This document shows positions 23,014 to 44,975 of a stretch of DNA of 64,000 nucleotides, one piece after another. The notes beneath the pieces were generated by a model. The model was not told the origin of the DNA. It saw nothing but the letters and a program-made list of their open reading frames with translations, and searched no databases. The DNA lies in the NCBI RefSeq assembly GCF_954871325.1, contig NC_088775.1, positions 62,001 through 126,000 of the forward strand. Reading direction: 5' to 3'. The translations under genes and the position numbers were made by a program. Each line of letters starts with the position of its first letter. Position 1 is the stretch's first letter. This DNA is from Gordionus sp. m RMFG-2023 (taxonomy: Eukaryota > Nematomorpha > Gordioida > Chordodea > Parachordodidae).

Positions 23014-26000
23014 ATGTTGTGGACAAAATGTTTGATTCTGTTGGGAATCAGTATAAACCTGCATGGTGAGTTAATTTTTTATATATTTTTTTTTAAATAG
23101 AGAAGAATAAGTAAATATATAATTAGAATCGATAAATAACCAGAGTTTTACACTTTTATTACTAAAATTAAGAATTAATGTGGTATTTTGGATATGGAAT
23201 TCACAATGTACAAATTATTTAATTTACCAAGGCGAGAATAATTCTTAAATTTTTAGAATTACTCGGATGTTATTCCTCCACAAGCAATGTGGTTTATTTT
23301 AAATTTATATAAAAAATCTATACAAACATTAGAGTAGTTTAAGTTCACCACAAAATTGTTGGAAATTTAAGGTGTGGGTTCGTCGTTAAAATAATTTTTT
23401 GTTCAGATCAAGTTAAAAAAATTTTTTTTAATAAATGATATGGGGAAGATTTCGAATCCCTTTAGATTCCAAATTTACTACTTACCGTCGATCTCATTGC
23501 AAACGTCCATTTTTCTTTTTTTTCTAAATTTTTTAGGAGAATCAAAAACCGATTTGATATTTTCAAAATTTAATAAAAATATAAAAATTATTCCTTTATA
23601 AAATGAATAAACATCCATCAATCATTAATATTAACCGAATTATTAAACATATATCCTAAATTTTAAGATAATGAGGTAATGGAAATTTTAAATAATGATA
23701 AAATAAGGCATTTCTATTAGGATTGAGGATAAGAGCCTTAAAATATAATATACATATTCTTCGGTGTGATATCAAGATACAGTGGCCTAGATAATGATAC
23801 TCATGGAATCATAAGAAACCCCGGTGGGGGATATCAGAAATGATAAAAAAGAGATTGCATGAGTAATAAAGTGGAGAGAATGGAAGGAGCTTACTACCAG
23901 AAAAAGGATAAAAATTAATAAACCTATAAATACTAAATAAAAACACATTTCTAAAATTCTTAGTTTGCTTCGACGATATACAAATTTGTATTCATTATCA
24001 ACGGAAATTTTAAATATAATAAACTTTATTATGATAAATAAGTAAGTTATAATAAGAATTATTACTAACTTATTTAAAAATATAAAATAATTTCAGAGTG
24101 TGTTCAGTATCAAGCTGAAACTAATCTGAAAAAATCCCTCTTGAAAGATTATGACAAAAACGTGATACCCATAGAAGAACACGACAAGCCGGTTGACGTC
24201 AAGCTTGGCTTGTCATTGATTTACATGGATAAATTGGTTAATTCATTTAAGTCATTATTTGAATTTAAACAATGTTAACAAAATATTAAGAATTTTGGTA
24301 GATATAATTAGTTTTGTTAAAACGGCTCGATTTGAGCTGATTAAACGGCAAAAACTCAATATTTTATCCAGAAAAATATTACGCAAACCTATAGATAAAA
24401 CAAAGGTTCTAGACATGTATTATCGAAATCTCGAAACTTAGGCAATATTTTTATGGCTAAAAAATTGAGTTAGCAGTTTTAAATAATCTCGGCTCAATAG
24501 GAGCCTCTTAACAACACTAGATATTTCTAAGAGCAAGTTACGAAACAATATTTCGGATATCTTCTTAAACGGTGAGGAACGGAGAGGAATCCTCTTTTGA
24601 TTAACTAGAGTTTTAAAAATTTGTGGGTTGAAGTCGAAGTGTGAATCAAATTATTTCTTATTTGTTTATATAAGAAGGTTATTTATAGGCTTTTCGTCTT
24701 ATATCACAATATAAAATGTCAATTTGATAAATATTTTCAATGAGTATACAATCAAATGGTGTCCATAAAATATACTTCTTTTTAATATATAAGCGTTATA
24801 AATTGATATAAATATGATAGGATGAGTATCTTATAATAAAATTAATCGGAACATTTCAGAACAAATCTTAAATGTTTCATAGTGTTGTTAAATTCCCTAA
24901 CTTTAACCATCTCAATTGTGGTTTAGCCAAGCCTTTAGACTTAAAAATTAAATTAATAGCCTCTAAGTTGACTCTCAATTTGAAGATTGATTGGAATATT
25001 TTTGATTAAAAACATGGCAACGCTGTTTTATATAGTTGACTAAAAAGCTAGGTAATTTAACAACACTAATTGTCTACGTGTAAGCATTTGGCTGATGTTC
25101 TTGTACAGACAGATATAAATATATTTTTCAGTACAGGAACTCTTACTAGAACGCAAGGCTATAATATCAAGATATTTCGGGGAAGATTAGAAAAAATATT
25201 TGTTAAATAATCATTTTTCTAATTTATTTTATATTTCTATCCATAATTTTTATCAATCAAGTGTCCAAAAACTAACGAATTTCACGCCACGTTTTATGTG
25301 AAGATGGTAAAAAAAAAATTATATTTAATTTATGGATTTACTTGCTTGGAATATAAAAAGTTATAATTATTTATTCCTCAACTCCCTTTTAAAAATTTTA
25401 AAAGACCCGTTTGAAACCGTGTTCGAAAGATTTTTCGGATTCGGTTAGATATTTTTTTAAAAGGGATTCTGGTTCGGGTCCAGTTCAAAACCGTGAATAT
25501 AAGTGCAACACAAATTAATAAAATTTATCAGTACAAATATGGAAAAATATTTTATAAACAGGAAAAAGTTAATAACATATTGAATATTTAAAAATATTGA
25601 TAACTGCGAGGTGTTTTATAATAATGAATCCCATTTCGATATTTCCGAGGAAATATTTTGTTTTATTAAAGAAAAACAAATGAACTCAAAGCTCTAGACC
25701 TATAAAAAATTGGAAATATCTGGATCTATGAAGAATAGTTTTTAAATTTGCTAACCCCCCTTAGATGTGAATAATTTTACCTAGTAAAGTATTGTCATTT
25801 CAACTTATATTATTAACCTTAAAGGACGGTTTAGTTTCCATAAAGCTATTAATTCTATAATCTCTAATAAATTAGGGTTGGCCAAGTACCCCAATCTCCT
25901 AAAACCCGCTATTCCTGTCTGATATGAAAAGACCAGATGGACTTACAAACTGTTCTTTAAGGTAAACACCTTTTTTGAATTTTATTTGTGTCTCCCAGAT

Positions 26001-27737
26001 TCCCTCTAGCTCAAACATTAATTCGATCCTTACAGCATAAAGGACACCAAATAGAATGAACCACGACCTTTCAGATATTTTACCCCAAAACTTATTTCTA
26101 ACTTTTTAAAAAATTTTGGCAAAATATATATCTCAAATTAACGGAGATCTCCTCTTTTAAGAGATTACAATCAATAAATCGTTTACGTTTTATTCAAAAG
26201 ATTTGTTTTAAATAATTGTAAAACCAAACTTAAAACATATCCGGCCAAAGTTCTTTGAAGATAAAAATATTTAGTGATAATTACACCCAACCCCCTCCTC
26301 CCATACCCACACTTTACGAAAATCATAATGTATCTATGAATTCGTGTAAATGTAGGGAGTAGTATTGTTAAAAAGCCCGATTTGGGTCGATCTAAAAAAC
26401 GACCCCATTAAGATTATAACTAAAATAACATTTCTAAAGATTTTGCACATAGGTGGCAGAAATGCTTGGACATCTATTTCTCAAATCTCGATGCTTACAT
26501 AATATTAGTTTAGCTAAAATCTTAATCGAGCCGTTTTGAAAAATCGACCCAAATCGGGTTTTTTAACAACACTAGTGGGGAGGGTGTAATGAAATGAACA
26601 TTATCCTAATCAAATTTCAGAAGTTATTTCATAAAACTAAAATTATTTATTGAATAATAAATGTCCCATGCATATTGATGAAGTTTTTTAAAGGTTCCAG
26701 CATATACGAAACTATTTCTAAAATAATTCTGATTGAAATTTACATTAAAAACTGGTTGACTACGTCAAAAGGCGGTAATTTTAAGATATATTTTCTTTTG
26801 CAATTTTATATCAAATGTTTAGGAATATTTTACAAATAGGCCATGTTTTTTTTAAAAATTTCAATCCATATATATTTAAAATAAAAGTCATGGAATGATC
26901 CAAGATTGAAATGGGATCCTGCAAAGCACGAAAATATACAAAAAATACTTTCTTTTAGATACGAAGATATCTGGTACCCGGATGTTATATTATATTTTGG
27001 GTAATAATCTTATTTATTTTACAGTTAGCTTAAGATTTTAACATAATCAATTAATTAATCACGCCCCACAAAATAGGGTAGAAATATGTTTAAAACCCCA
27101 TTCAGTTTTAAGTTTAAAATTTTTAAATAGGAATCACCTATGTTCGAATTGCAAATATGGTTTTAAAAGTGTGATACTAAATGCTTTTATTTTTTTATAG
27201 CAGTAAGATTTATTCATGTATTATATAGCATTGTATAATATTATTTCTCTACCCATTTTAAAATCATGTTAAAAATATGTGAACAAAAAAAGGAAAGAGG
27301 AAATAACTGATAAGGTCTCCAAAAATATATACACAATAATAGAAAATACGGGGAATGTTTTATGGGTACCTCCGGTTACAATTAAGACCCATTGCCTTTC
27401 ACAACTCAACAAATCGTATCCACCTGACATCTCATCTAACTGGTTGGATAAAAGAGAGGAGTTCCCGGAAACATTTTTTGAGCAGAGTAGTCACGAGCTA
27501 ATCCGTTGGTGCTTTTTAAGGTACGGTTCTTGGGTATTCGATAACAGTATGCTACATTTAGATTTGTTTGAAGGTGATAACAAAATTGACATAAATTACT
27601 ACTTCCCCACCGTGAATTGGGAATTGATGGATAATATAGTCTTCGCAAAAAATACTACCTACCCATGTTGCCCTGAGTCCTCTTATACCTCTATAACGTT
27701 TGCTATGAAATTCCGAAAGATGTTTGATGAAAACTAA
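23014..27737 (+). CDS. secreted nicotinic ligand-binding-domain protein (AChBP-like), copy 2
   Basis: Exons 23014-23065, 24097-24236, 26888-27000 and 27293-27737 mirror copy 1 exactly in length and phase (249 codons). The signal peptide, loop A (IWYPDVILY), loop B (LRYGSW), the WVPPVTIKTHC strand and loop C with vicinal cysteines are all kept, and the stop again falls before the first membrane helix. Compared with copy 1 the coding exons carry six substitutions, all amino-acid changing: His to Tyr in LSLIHM, two Glu to Lys, two Pro to Ser and one Ile to Met. One Pro to Ser is in loop C (PESSY), next to the second binding-site tyrosine. The pattern fits a secreted acetylcholine-binding protein; whether both copies are expressed cannot be told from sequence. 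The loop D exon is also unidentified here. Confidence 0.8.
24309..24519. mobile_element. hAT-type MITE (copy 2 region)
   Basis: Counterpart of 11587-11797, nearly identical. Confidence 0.75.
24880..25068. mobile_element. hAT-type MITE, diverged (copy 2 region)
   Basis: Counterpart of 12158-12346. Confidence 0.6.
25815..26120 (+). mobile_element. LINE 3'-end relic (copy 2 region)
   Basis: Counterpart of 13105-13400, with the same decayed PDGLT-like tail. Confidence 0.5.
26360..26574. mobile_element. hAT-type MITE with 8-bp target duplication (copy 2 region)
   Basis: Counterpart of 13642-13856. Flanks are GTAGGGAG at left and GTGGGGAG at right, so one base of the target duplication has mutated since the segment was duplicated. 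Confidence 0.9.
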
Positions 27738-27887
27738 ATAATAATTATTTTTTTTATTTCATTCTAATATAATATATATTTTTTTAAATTATTTTTTATA
27801 CTATATAAATTACGTTTCAAATATAGTAAATAAATTAAAAATTTGAAGAATTTTCAAAATATAGCTTTTATGGAAAGATAGAAATGG

Positions 27888-27888
27888 A

Positions 27889-27930
<42 letters not shown>
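27888..27930. repeat. (GAAA)n microsatellite, expanded in copy 2
   Basis: About nine GAAA units followed by GA repeats. Copy 1 has a shorter and differently composed tract at about 15168-15195, so it has changed since the duplication. Confidence 0.8.
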
Positions 27931-27932
<2 letters not shown>

Positions 27933-28395
27933 AAATAGAAGAAGTTAGTGGTCTATTTTAACCAATAAAAAACATGAAGTTAAAGGGGAAAGTTTACGTA
28001 AGCTGTGTGAGGAGTTGTTTTGTAAGGCGGCCTAAACATGGAAATGAAAGTGGCACACAAAGCCAAATTGAAAAGAACAGAGATGAGAGTTATTAGATGT
28101 ATGTGTGTGGTATAGAAAAACTAGCAAGGAACTGCTAGTAAATATAAGGATTGGAATATATTTGAATAGAATGGTAATGAAAAGAAATTGACTTATTTAG
28201 TTTGGGCACGTGGAACGTAAGACAAAACATAACCAAGCTTCGTGGAAGGCCTAAGATGACGTTAAAGGAGATAGAGGCGGATATAAGGAAAATGAATCTT
28301 ACAAAATTTAATGCTCAGGACAGACAAAAACGTGAAAAAATAATTAGAGGGGAAACTGGCTGACCTACGTAAACTTTTCCACTGAAAGGAGAAGA
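27930..28395 (+). mobile_element. LINE relic (copy 2 region)
   Basis: Counterpart of 15180-15660, with the same EMRVIRCMC and GRPKMT-like phrases in broken frames. Confidence 0.5.
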
Positions 28396-31188
28396 AGATC
28401 AACTTATACCAAGCCTCAGAACAGGAGCTATTTCTTTTTAGAACCAAAACTATCTTCTGAAAGGAAACCACCAAAACATATTTATAACTAATATATCTTT
28501 TGGGGATATTTTTTTAAAAATTGCGTTAATTAATTCCTTCAATGGCCATAATTCTCTCTATAATTATACCCATTCAGAGAATGGGTTAAAAAAACTTGAT
28601 TTTTTGGCATTTAGGTTCGAAAACTTTACCTAAGGGTATACTTTAGTATTATTTAATCGTTCAAATAATAGTTAGAACGAGATATGTCGATTAATCTGGT
28701 CATATAATAATTATTTTCTTCTATTGATTAATTATTTATTAAAATAATGCTCCAGCCGTTATAACCTACAGTCTAAACATATAGTTTGAAAAAAATTTGA
28801 GAAGCTTCGTTATTTATCTAAACAGCTAAAAAAAATTATGTACTTCTATAAGGGACACAAAAATACATTTATTCAAAATTGTGTCGTGATATCATGTAGA
28901 AGGTTGTTTTTATTTTTAAGAATATTAAAATTTTTTGGCATATTTCTGTGAATAATTTGAATTTTTATTAGAGATAATATTTTATTTTTTATTGTTATAT
29001 AATTTATAATGATTTTACTTTATAAGTGCAATCAATTTAAAATAAATAATATATAATATATAGCAATTAGTAATTTATATTTAGAAAGTTAGCTAAAATT
29101 TTTCCCAGGGCCAGACAGGCTGTCTTCCTTTTTTGGAAGAGTAGCGTTACTAGGGAGAAGGCAAGGACTCAAGTCCCAAAAATTTGAAGAGCCTCCTCAA
29201 AATTTTGAAATTTTATTTTATTCTACTAAAAAAAATAAGTAAGTTAGCTTAAAAATAATAGCTTAAAAATAAGATAATTTTAAAAATAATTTTAACAAAT
29301 TTTTTTGAGTCCCCTGATATAGTAGAGGCTAGTGTCATCCCTGTTTTGGAGGGGTAGTGACAATATCACTGACGACTCATTCATGTAAATGTATATCGCT
29401 GGCGATACCTCATTTTGATTTCCCATACAAATAATTTATTAAAATTTTATGAAAACATGTTTGAAAAATCAGAGTTTCATTAATTTTTCTTATACGAGAA
29501 ACAAAAATGTCGTGTTAACTGGCTGCGTATATTTTAATTCTTTTGAATGAAAATATAAATTGCAAACGTCCAACTTATAAGCACTATGTAACTAAGCTTT
29601 TAATATTTATCTAAAAAATATTTTATATATGTATAAAATATATTTTAAAAAATCTATTTAAGATTAAAGGATTAGAAGATATTTTGTGACATTTGAGATG
29701 TTATTAATATTATAGTTGTAACAATAGTGTTTATATTAGAAGCCAAGAAATACCTATTTTATTAGACATCAAACCCACTCTATTAGAATTCTAAATATAC
29801 TTAGGACTTAGCAGCACTAAGAGCGCAAAGCAGGTAATAAGTTTCTTTTACTTTTTACCAAACTATGCGGTTAAAGATAGGATTGATATAAGGTTCTTAA
29901 GCGTGTTCTAACTTGAAGTTATGCATCAGATTTAATAGTCATTTTACTAGGCACCAAACCCGCTACAATTGATAAAATTTAAAAGATACTTAGGGCTGCT
30001 GAGTGGCGTGAAGAAGCCAATGTTTCTCTTTGTATTTACCAAACTAAGCTGTTCAGGTTAAGGATTGATATAAAGCTCGTGGACCACGGTAACAGCTAGC
30101 TTAAGGCTATGCAACAAGATGAGGGTTAGTGATTATATTAGATGATAAATATTTTGAAATATTTACTACAATCTTTAAGGAAAATATGAATACCAATATT
30201 TAATTTAAATCTTTCATAATCATTTTTTTATTAAAAAAATATGATTCTTTAAATGTCTAAATATTTCCTTAAAATTATATTTATACTTGATTTTTTGATT
30301 TTATGTCCCTAAATATTTTTTAAAATAATTATGTCAAATAGGACGGAAAATATTTTGGCCTGTAATATTGTATGACATTTATTAATAAATTACTAATAAA
30401 AATTCATTTTGATTAGAGGTGGACCTCAATTTGGCATAATATACTAGGAGATGTAGCTTTCCTTTTAGTTAATGAAGAGGAAATGTAGTAATGTAGAAAT
30501 ATATTTAAATATACTATTTATATATTATGAATTATTATAATCTTCATTAGATATGGTAATAATGATTATATATATATATTTATGACTTGATATGATATTG
30601 GATTAGGTAAACTACCTAACACCCACATCATTTATCATGTGATATTTATATTATATTATATTTATTATAATTACAATTATATATATATATATAAACTTCC
30701 GAACACTCATATAGTTTGTTTGGATATATCATTATTAATATTTCCCTCGCTCTGTCTATTTATTATATGCGGTATAAATGTATTATGGATTTAAACCATC
30801 TTATGTATATGTATAATAATGAAAAAGAAGATATAAGTTTGAATATTTAATCTAGAATGGTTGTTATAGTAAATTGGTATTTTATTTATAAGGCTTGAAT
30901 ATTTAATCTATAATGGTTGTTATTCTAAATTAGTATTTTATTTATATTTACTCAAAAAGAAAATACAAGTCGTTTTTAAAATGAAAAATATCTATGTAAA
31001 AAGAAAAATACATATTCATTTATGTATATATTTTGTTGCCTTGAGATATACAAATAAATTTCACTGAACTTTAAATATAAATTATTTAAGTGTTTAAATA
31101 TATAATAGTTTAACTGAACTTTAAATATAAATTATTTAAGTATTTAAATATATAATAGCGCACATGCAACATATAATAAATATGAAAT
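28396..31188. other. no gene recognised (copy 2)
   Basis: Counterpart of 15661-18503 with small indels. No membrane-helix exon for a full receptor was seen here either. Confidence 0.45.
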
Positions 31189-31403
31189 TAGTGTTGTTAA
31201 AATGTCAGATTCGGATCATTTTAAAAAACGGTCTGATTAAGATCATAACCAACATAAGTTTATGTAAGTCTAAAGATTTTGCTAATATCTGTCAGAAATG
31301 CTTATACTTCTATTTGAAAAATCTCTATACTGACATATTATATCTATATTCTTAATCGGGTCATTTTAAAAAATCAACACAAATGGGCTTTTTAACCATA
31401 CTA
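31189..31403. mobile_element. hAT-type MITE (copy 2 region)
   Basis: Counterpart of 18504-18721, with flanks TATGAAAT and TATGAGAT. Confidence 0.8.
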
Positions 31404-31804
31404 TATGAGATAATTAAAGTGGTCTTAAGCGAGTTAATTTTAAAATATACATTGTATGAAAAAAGTAAGAGAGGGATAATTAAATTTTGATTTAAGAATA
31501 AGACCTACACTAATTTGATAATAATGGGCATTTCTAATATCTTAGATAGAAGGTTATGATAACATAATAACGAAAAATATTGAAACTCTAATAACATTGC
31601 CTATATAAATTATATTCAAAATATATTTCTTTCCTTAAATAAATAGATTCCTGGCCAATGAGATCACCTGTTATATACATGTTTTAAGTGAATAATATTA
31701 TAAAATTTTAGAGATATTAGCAATAAGCAGTTGGATTTAGGGAAAGCGGATATGTCTAAGAATATTCTTAATAGAATTATTGAAATCGAGTTTTATTATA
31801 TAAA

Positions 31805-32023
31805 AAAGTTTTGTAAAAAAACTGATTTGGAATGATTTTAAAAACTGACCGAATAAGATTTTAACCAAAATAATATTATCTAATCATAGAGATTTTGCTC
31901 ATAATAGGCAGAAAAATTTGGATCTCTATTTATCAAATCTCGATGCTTATATAACATTATTTTAGTAAAATATTTATCGACTCGTTTTTAAACATCAACC
32001 TGAATCGGGCTATTCAACATTGG
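31805..32023. mobile_element. hAT-type MITE, decayed (copy 2 region)
   Basis: Counterpart of 19128-19348; termini eroded. Confidence 0.55.
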
Positions 32024-32130
32024 CATTTTAAAGAAAGGTTCCAGTTGTGTGAGTTATACAGCACATTTATTTTGGCAACAAATTTTAGTTATTTATGTAT
32101 AACAATCTGCTCATAAAATTTATAATAAGT

Positions 32131-32288
32131 TGTGTTGTTAAAAAGATCGAGTCAGGTGATTTTTCAAAACGGCCCGATTAAGACTTGCCAATAGATGTCC
32201 AAGCATTTCTGCCAGCTAGCAAAATTTTATAGCTTACATAATGTTATTTTGGTTATAAATTTGACCGTTTTTTTTAAATTAATAATTT
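32131..32288. mobile_element. hAT-type MITE, truncated (copy 2 region)
   Basis: Counterpart of 19455-19612; left end recognisable, right end lost. Confidence 0.5.
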
Positions 32289-32444
32289 ATATTAAAATGC
32301 CACCCAAATATCATCCACTACACCATCATCCATACGAAAAACCTTTATAAGCTAATATAGTCGAAATACAGAAACTTAATAATCTGGCAGTTAGATGTGA
32401 CATGTAACAATGTCATTATATTTTTGTGCAAAGTTGGTTCAGTG

Positions 32445-41621
<9,177 letters not shown>

Positions 41622-43531
41622 AAAATAGAATCATGAATTTAAATCAAATTTTATTATTTTTATAATGATTTTCTTCGAAAAATAATTATAATAAAAGTAA
41701 TATTTTGTCACATGTCTATCAAATATAAATTTTTATATTTTGAAAATTTTTATTTAAATTTAATGATGACAATATTGTCTTTATTACTAAATTTATTATT
41801 GTAAAAAAAATTATTATTATATAGGCTGTACAAACTAATAATATTATGCGTTAAATTGGAAAAAAGGATTTAAAAATATCGTTCCAAGGAAGTGGTACCT
41901 AACAGATTCTCTTTAAATTTTAATCGAAAGGTCTTTTGGCCGAGGAAAATTTTTATTTGGCTCAGTATAAATTGAGGTTAACTTTTTCCGTAACACCTTA
42001 TAAAGTATCGAAGCATTACTTTTATTAAAACAATGAAAAAAAATATGGCATTCTTGCTATCATTTAAATTGTGTAGTATTTAAAAAATATGTCAGTAATT
42101 TATTTTACAAAAAAAAAATTAATTCATATATAAATATGACTAAGTCAGTGGACCCGGCTAAACTAGGAAATTTTGTATTCCTGTTCCGTCACACAAAAAT
42201 GCGTCCTTTAAGTTTAAAATATAATTTTTTTAATCAAAATTTTACAATAAAGGAATATTTTTAAACACCGGTAGCTGGCACATGATAGAGATGTCTGAGA
42301 GCCAATTTTGTCATTCTTAAATCGATCGATAGCATTAACCTTTTGATGATAAGTCAATCACATAATATCTGGGTTAATTTTTAATACAAAAATAATACTC
42401 GAATGGATGAACACCCTTCCCGGACCAAAGTATATTTTGAATGGTAAGACGCGAAAAGTTAGACAGGTTTGATCTCTAACTTCGGATTTTTTGTTTACTT
42501 ACACCAACGTAATCTTATAAAGCAGGTACCTTATGAAAGGGTAAAATTTAGACAAATAGAGTTCATATTCAATTTGTTAAAAATCATTGTTTCTGACAGG
42601 TGTTTTCGGATCCAGAAATTGAGATTTCTTAAAAAATAGCTCTTAATCGGTGATTCTCAAGTAGGTTTTTACCTTAGGCAAAGGATTTTATTTGTGATTA
42701 GGTAACTATATCAATCCATAATACCTAGAGGATCGTTTCACGTTTTATAAATTATAAATTTTTTAATAAAAATTACCTTTTTTAAATATATTTTATTTTT
42801 GTATCATATTCCCATTTTATAAATTAAAATTGTTTTTTAAAAAAAATAATATGAATTATAAAAATGAAAGTATTTAATAAAATAAAATCGTTAAAAAATT
42901 TATGATAATCATAAGATTTTCAAAAGTCGAAGTAATTTCTTATAATTTTTTTGCTTATGTAGAGTATATATGAATATTTTATAATTATGATGAAGTATTT
43001 ATAAATGAAAACTAATGGTAAACCTCCTTTTGTAAAATTTTACGCAGAGTTTTACATTTATGACTTATTTATAACGCTTCCAGGGTAAACCAAATTAGAA
43101 GGCTAAAGATAATGTAAATTATAATTTTTGTTAAACGTAAATTTTATTTATTTTAATCACCCAACTCATTATATTAATTCTTATATTCCCAAATATTATT
43201 TTTTATTTGAGGACTTCCTTGTGTAAAAAAACTTGGAGGATTTGCAAGAAGGGGCCTCCAGAATTTATTATAGTTTTTAAAGGACCGATCGATCAAGGAG
43301 CAAAATAAATGTATAATTCTTTTTTTGTCTTTTTAATAAATAACATAGAAAATAGTATATAAATTATTCGCTCATATTTTAAAATGAAATGCATTTAGTT
43401 AACCTATTGCGAATCAAAATAATACCCATATAATTATCCAATAATGTCACATTTGAAAACCATCGTGTGACCTGTCTATGATGAGTGTCATCTTTGTTCT
43501 TTTTAATACAACCAGCAAATTCAAATTATAA
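41622..43531. other. CWF19L2-TTC4 intergenic region
   Basis: About 1.9 kb between the CWF19L2 stop and the TTC4 start. AT-rich, no coding region seen; it presumably holds the CWF19L2 3' end and the TTC4 promoter, but no clear TATA box or unambiguous poly(A) signal stands out in such AT-rich sequence. Confidence 0.4.
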
Positions 43532-44975
43532 ATGCAAAAATTTACGGAAGAAAATTGGACAACTGAATTGGAAAAACATCCAATTTTCAGAACTAAACCT
43601 ATACTACCCGGAGAAGAATTGCCTGAATTGTTTCAGGCATTACAGGTAATTTTATTTATCAAAATCATTTTTCTTCTAATAATAGATAGGCTATCAAATA
43701 TGAAGATAATGATATTTCGATATTGGTGCAGAATTATAAAGAAGATGGGGATCATAATTTAAAACAAAAATACTATGAACCTGCTGTGCAATCGTATACA
43801 AAGGCAATAAATCTAAAATATAATGACAATGTTCTCAATTCAATCTTGTATTCTAATCGAGCAACTGCTAATTACCTATTAAGTTTGTTTAATCTTTATA
43901 TAAATAATATAATTTATCTCCAAAGATAATTTTGGTTCCTGCCTCAAGGATGCTGAGAAGTCTTTATCATTAAATCCTAATTATTTAAAGCCTCTATATA
44001 AAGCAATTTTATCTAGTCTCAAATTAGAAAAATATCAAAAAGCATTTAAGTAAAAGTATATAAAAATATAATGTTTGATATGTTTAATTAAGTTTATGTA
44101 AAGAGCGTTTGGATAACTTAGAAAATTTGTCGAAAGAAGATATTGCATTTCTACAAGAAAAACAATCCATAACATCAAAAAAATTGTCAGAGATACAAAA
44201 TGCCAAAAATTTAGTTTCAAAAAAGTTGGTGTTGAAAGTATACATTTTAAATAGTTTAAAAACTGCGTTTCTCGTCAGGAAGATAAGAGTATTTGACCAA
44301 AATTCAAAAATTTCAAATTATAGTGATGACAAATTGTGGGAAAATTTCACAAAAATTGATACTAACTATCCATTTCTCAAGTCTCCTCTAAGCATAACTG
44401 ATAACTACTCCTTTTCTAGTAACGATCACATTACTAAATCATATTGTGAATCAGACCACATCAAACCTGAATTCCTCGACTTAATAAAATCAGAAGGAGA
44501 AGCATATTTATACTTGGAACAATATAGCGCTAATTCAAATTCCTCAAAATATTTATGTAGCAATATATTGCATTGGCCTGTGACATTTGTGTACCCACAA
44601 TATCAACAATATGATTTGATCATTGATTTTTGTGAAAATGATGATTTCATATATCACCTATCACTCATGTTTCCTCCCACGAAGACAAATGATGTACTAC
44701 TTTATCCTCAATGGGATTCCAAGACAGAGTATACTATAGACAATTTGGACATTTACTGGGAAGATAAATTTGCACAAAGGTTGGTCAAAATAAATTTCAA
44801 AGATTTAACCTTGAGACAAGCTTTATATCCTGAAACAAATGAAGTTATTCTGTACATACAAGAACCTTTACTAACTTTTATTATTCTACCCAGAACTTCG
44901 GACTTTACACAAAAATATTTAAAAAATTATTCTATAGACACATCCAGCTCAAAAGTAATAATGAAAAAAACTTAA
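43532..44975 (+). CDS. TTC4: tetratricopeptide repeat protein 4 (Hsp90 co-chaperone)
   Basis: Exons 43532-43645, 43690-43882, 43926-44049 and 44093-44975; introns of only 43-44 nt; phases agree and give 437 residues (human 387). The N-terminus matches the family (NWTTELEKHPIF). Three TPR units follow (about residues 50-155: NYKEDGDHNLKQKYYEPAVQ, LYSNRATANYLLNNF, YLKPLYKAILSSLKLEKYQK), then a helical linker, then the C-terminal wheel domain in the last exon (LHWPVTFVYPQYQQYDLI, FIYHLSLMFPP, LDIYWEDKF). Family knowledge: TTC4/Cns1 binds Hsp90/Hsp70 C-termini through a TPR carboxylate clamp and acts in cytosol and nucleus. One oddity: the first clamp asparagine (usual KxxGN) reads KEDGD, while the NRA asparagine is kept. 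Convergent with TONSL. Confidence 0.95.
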
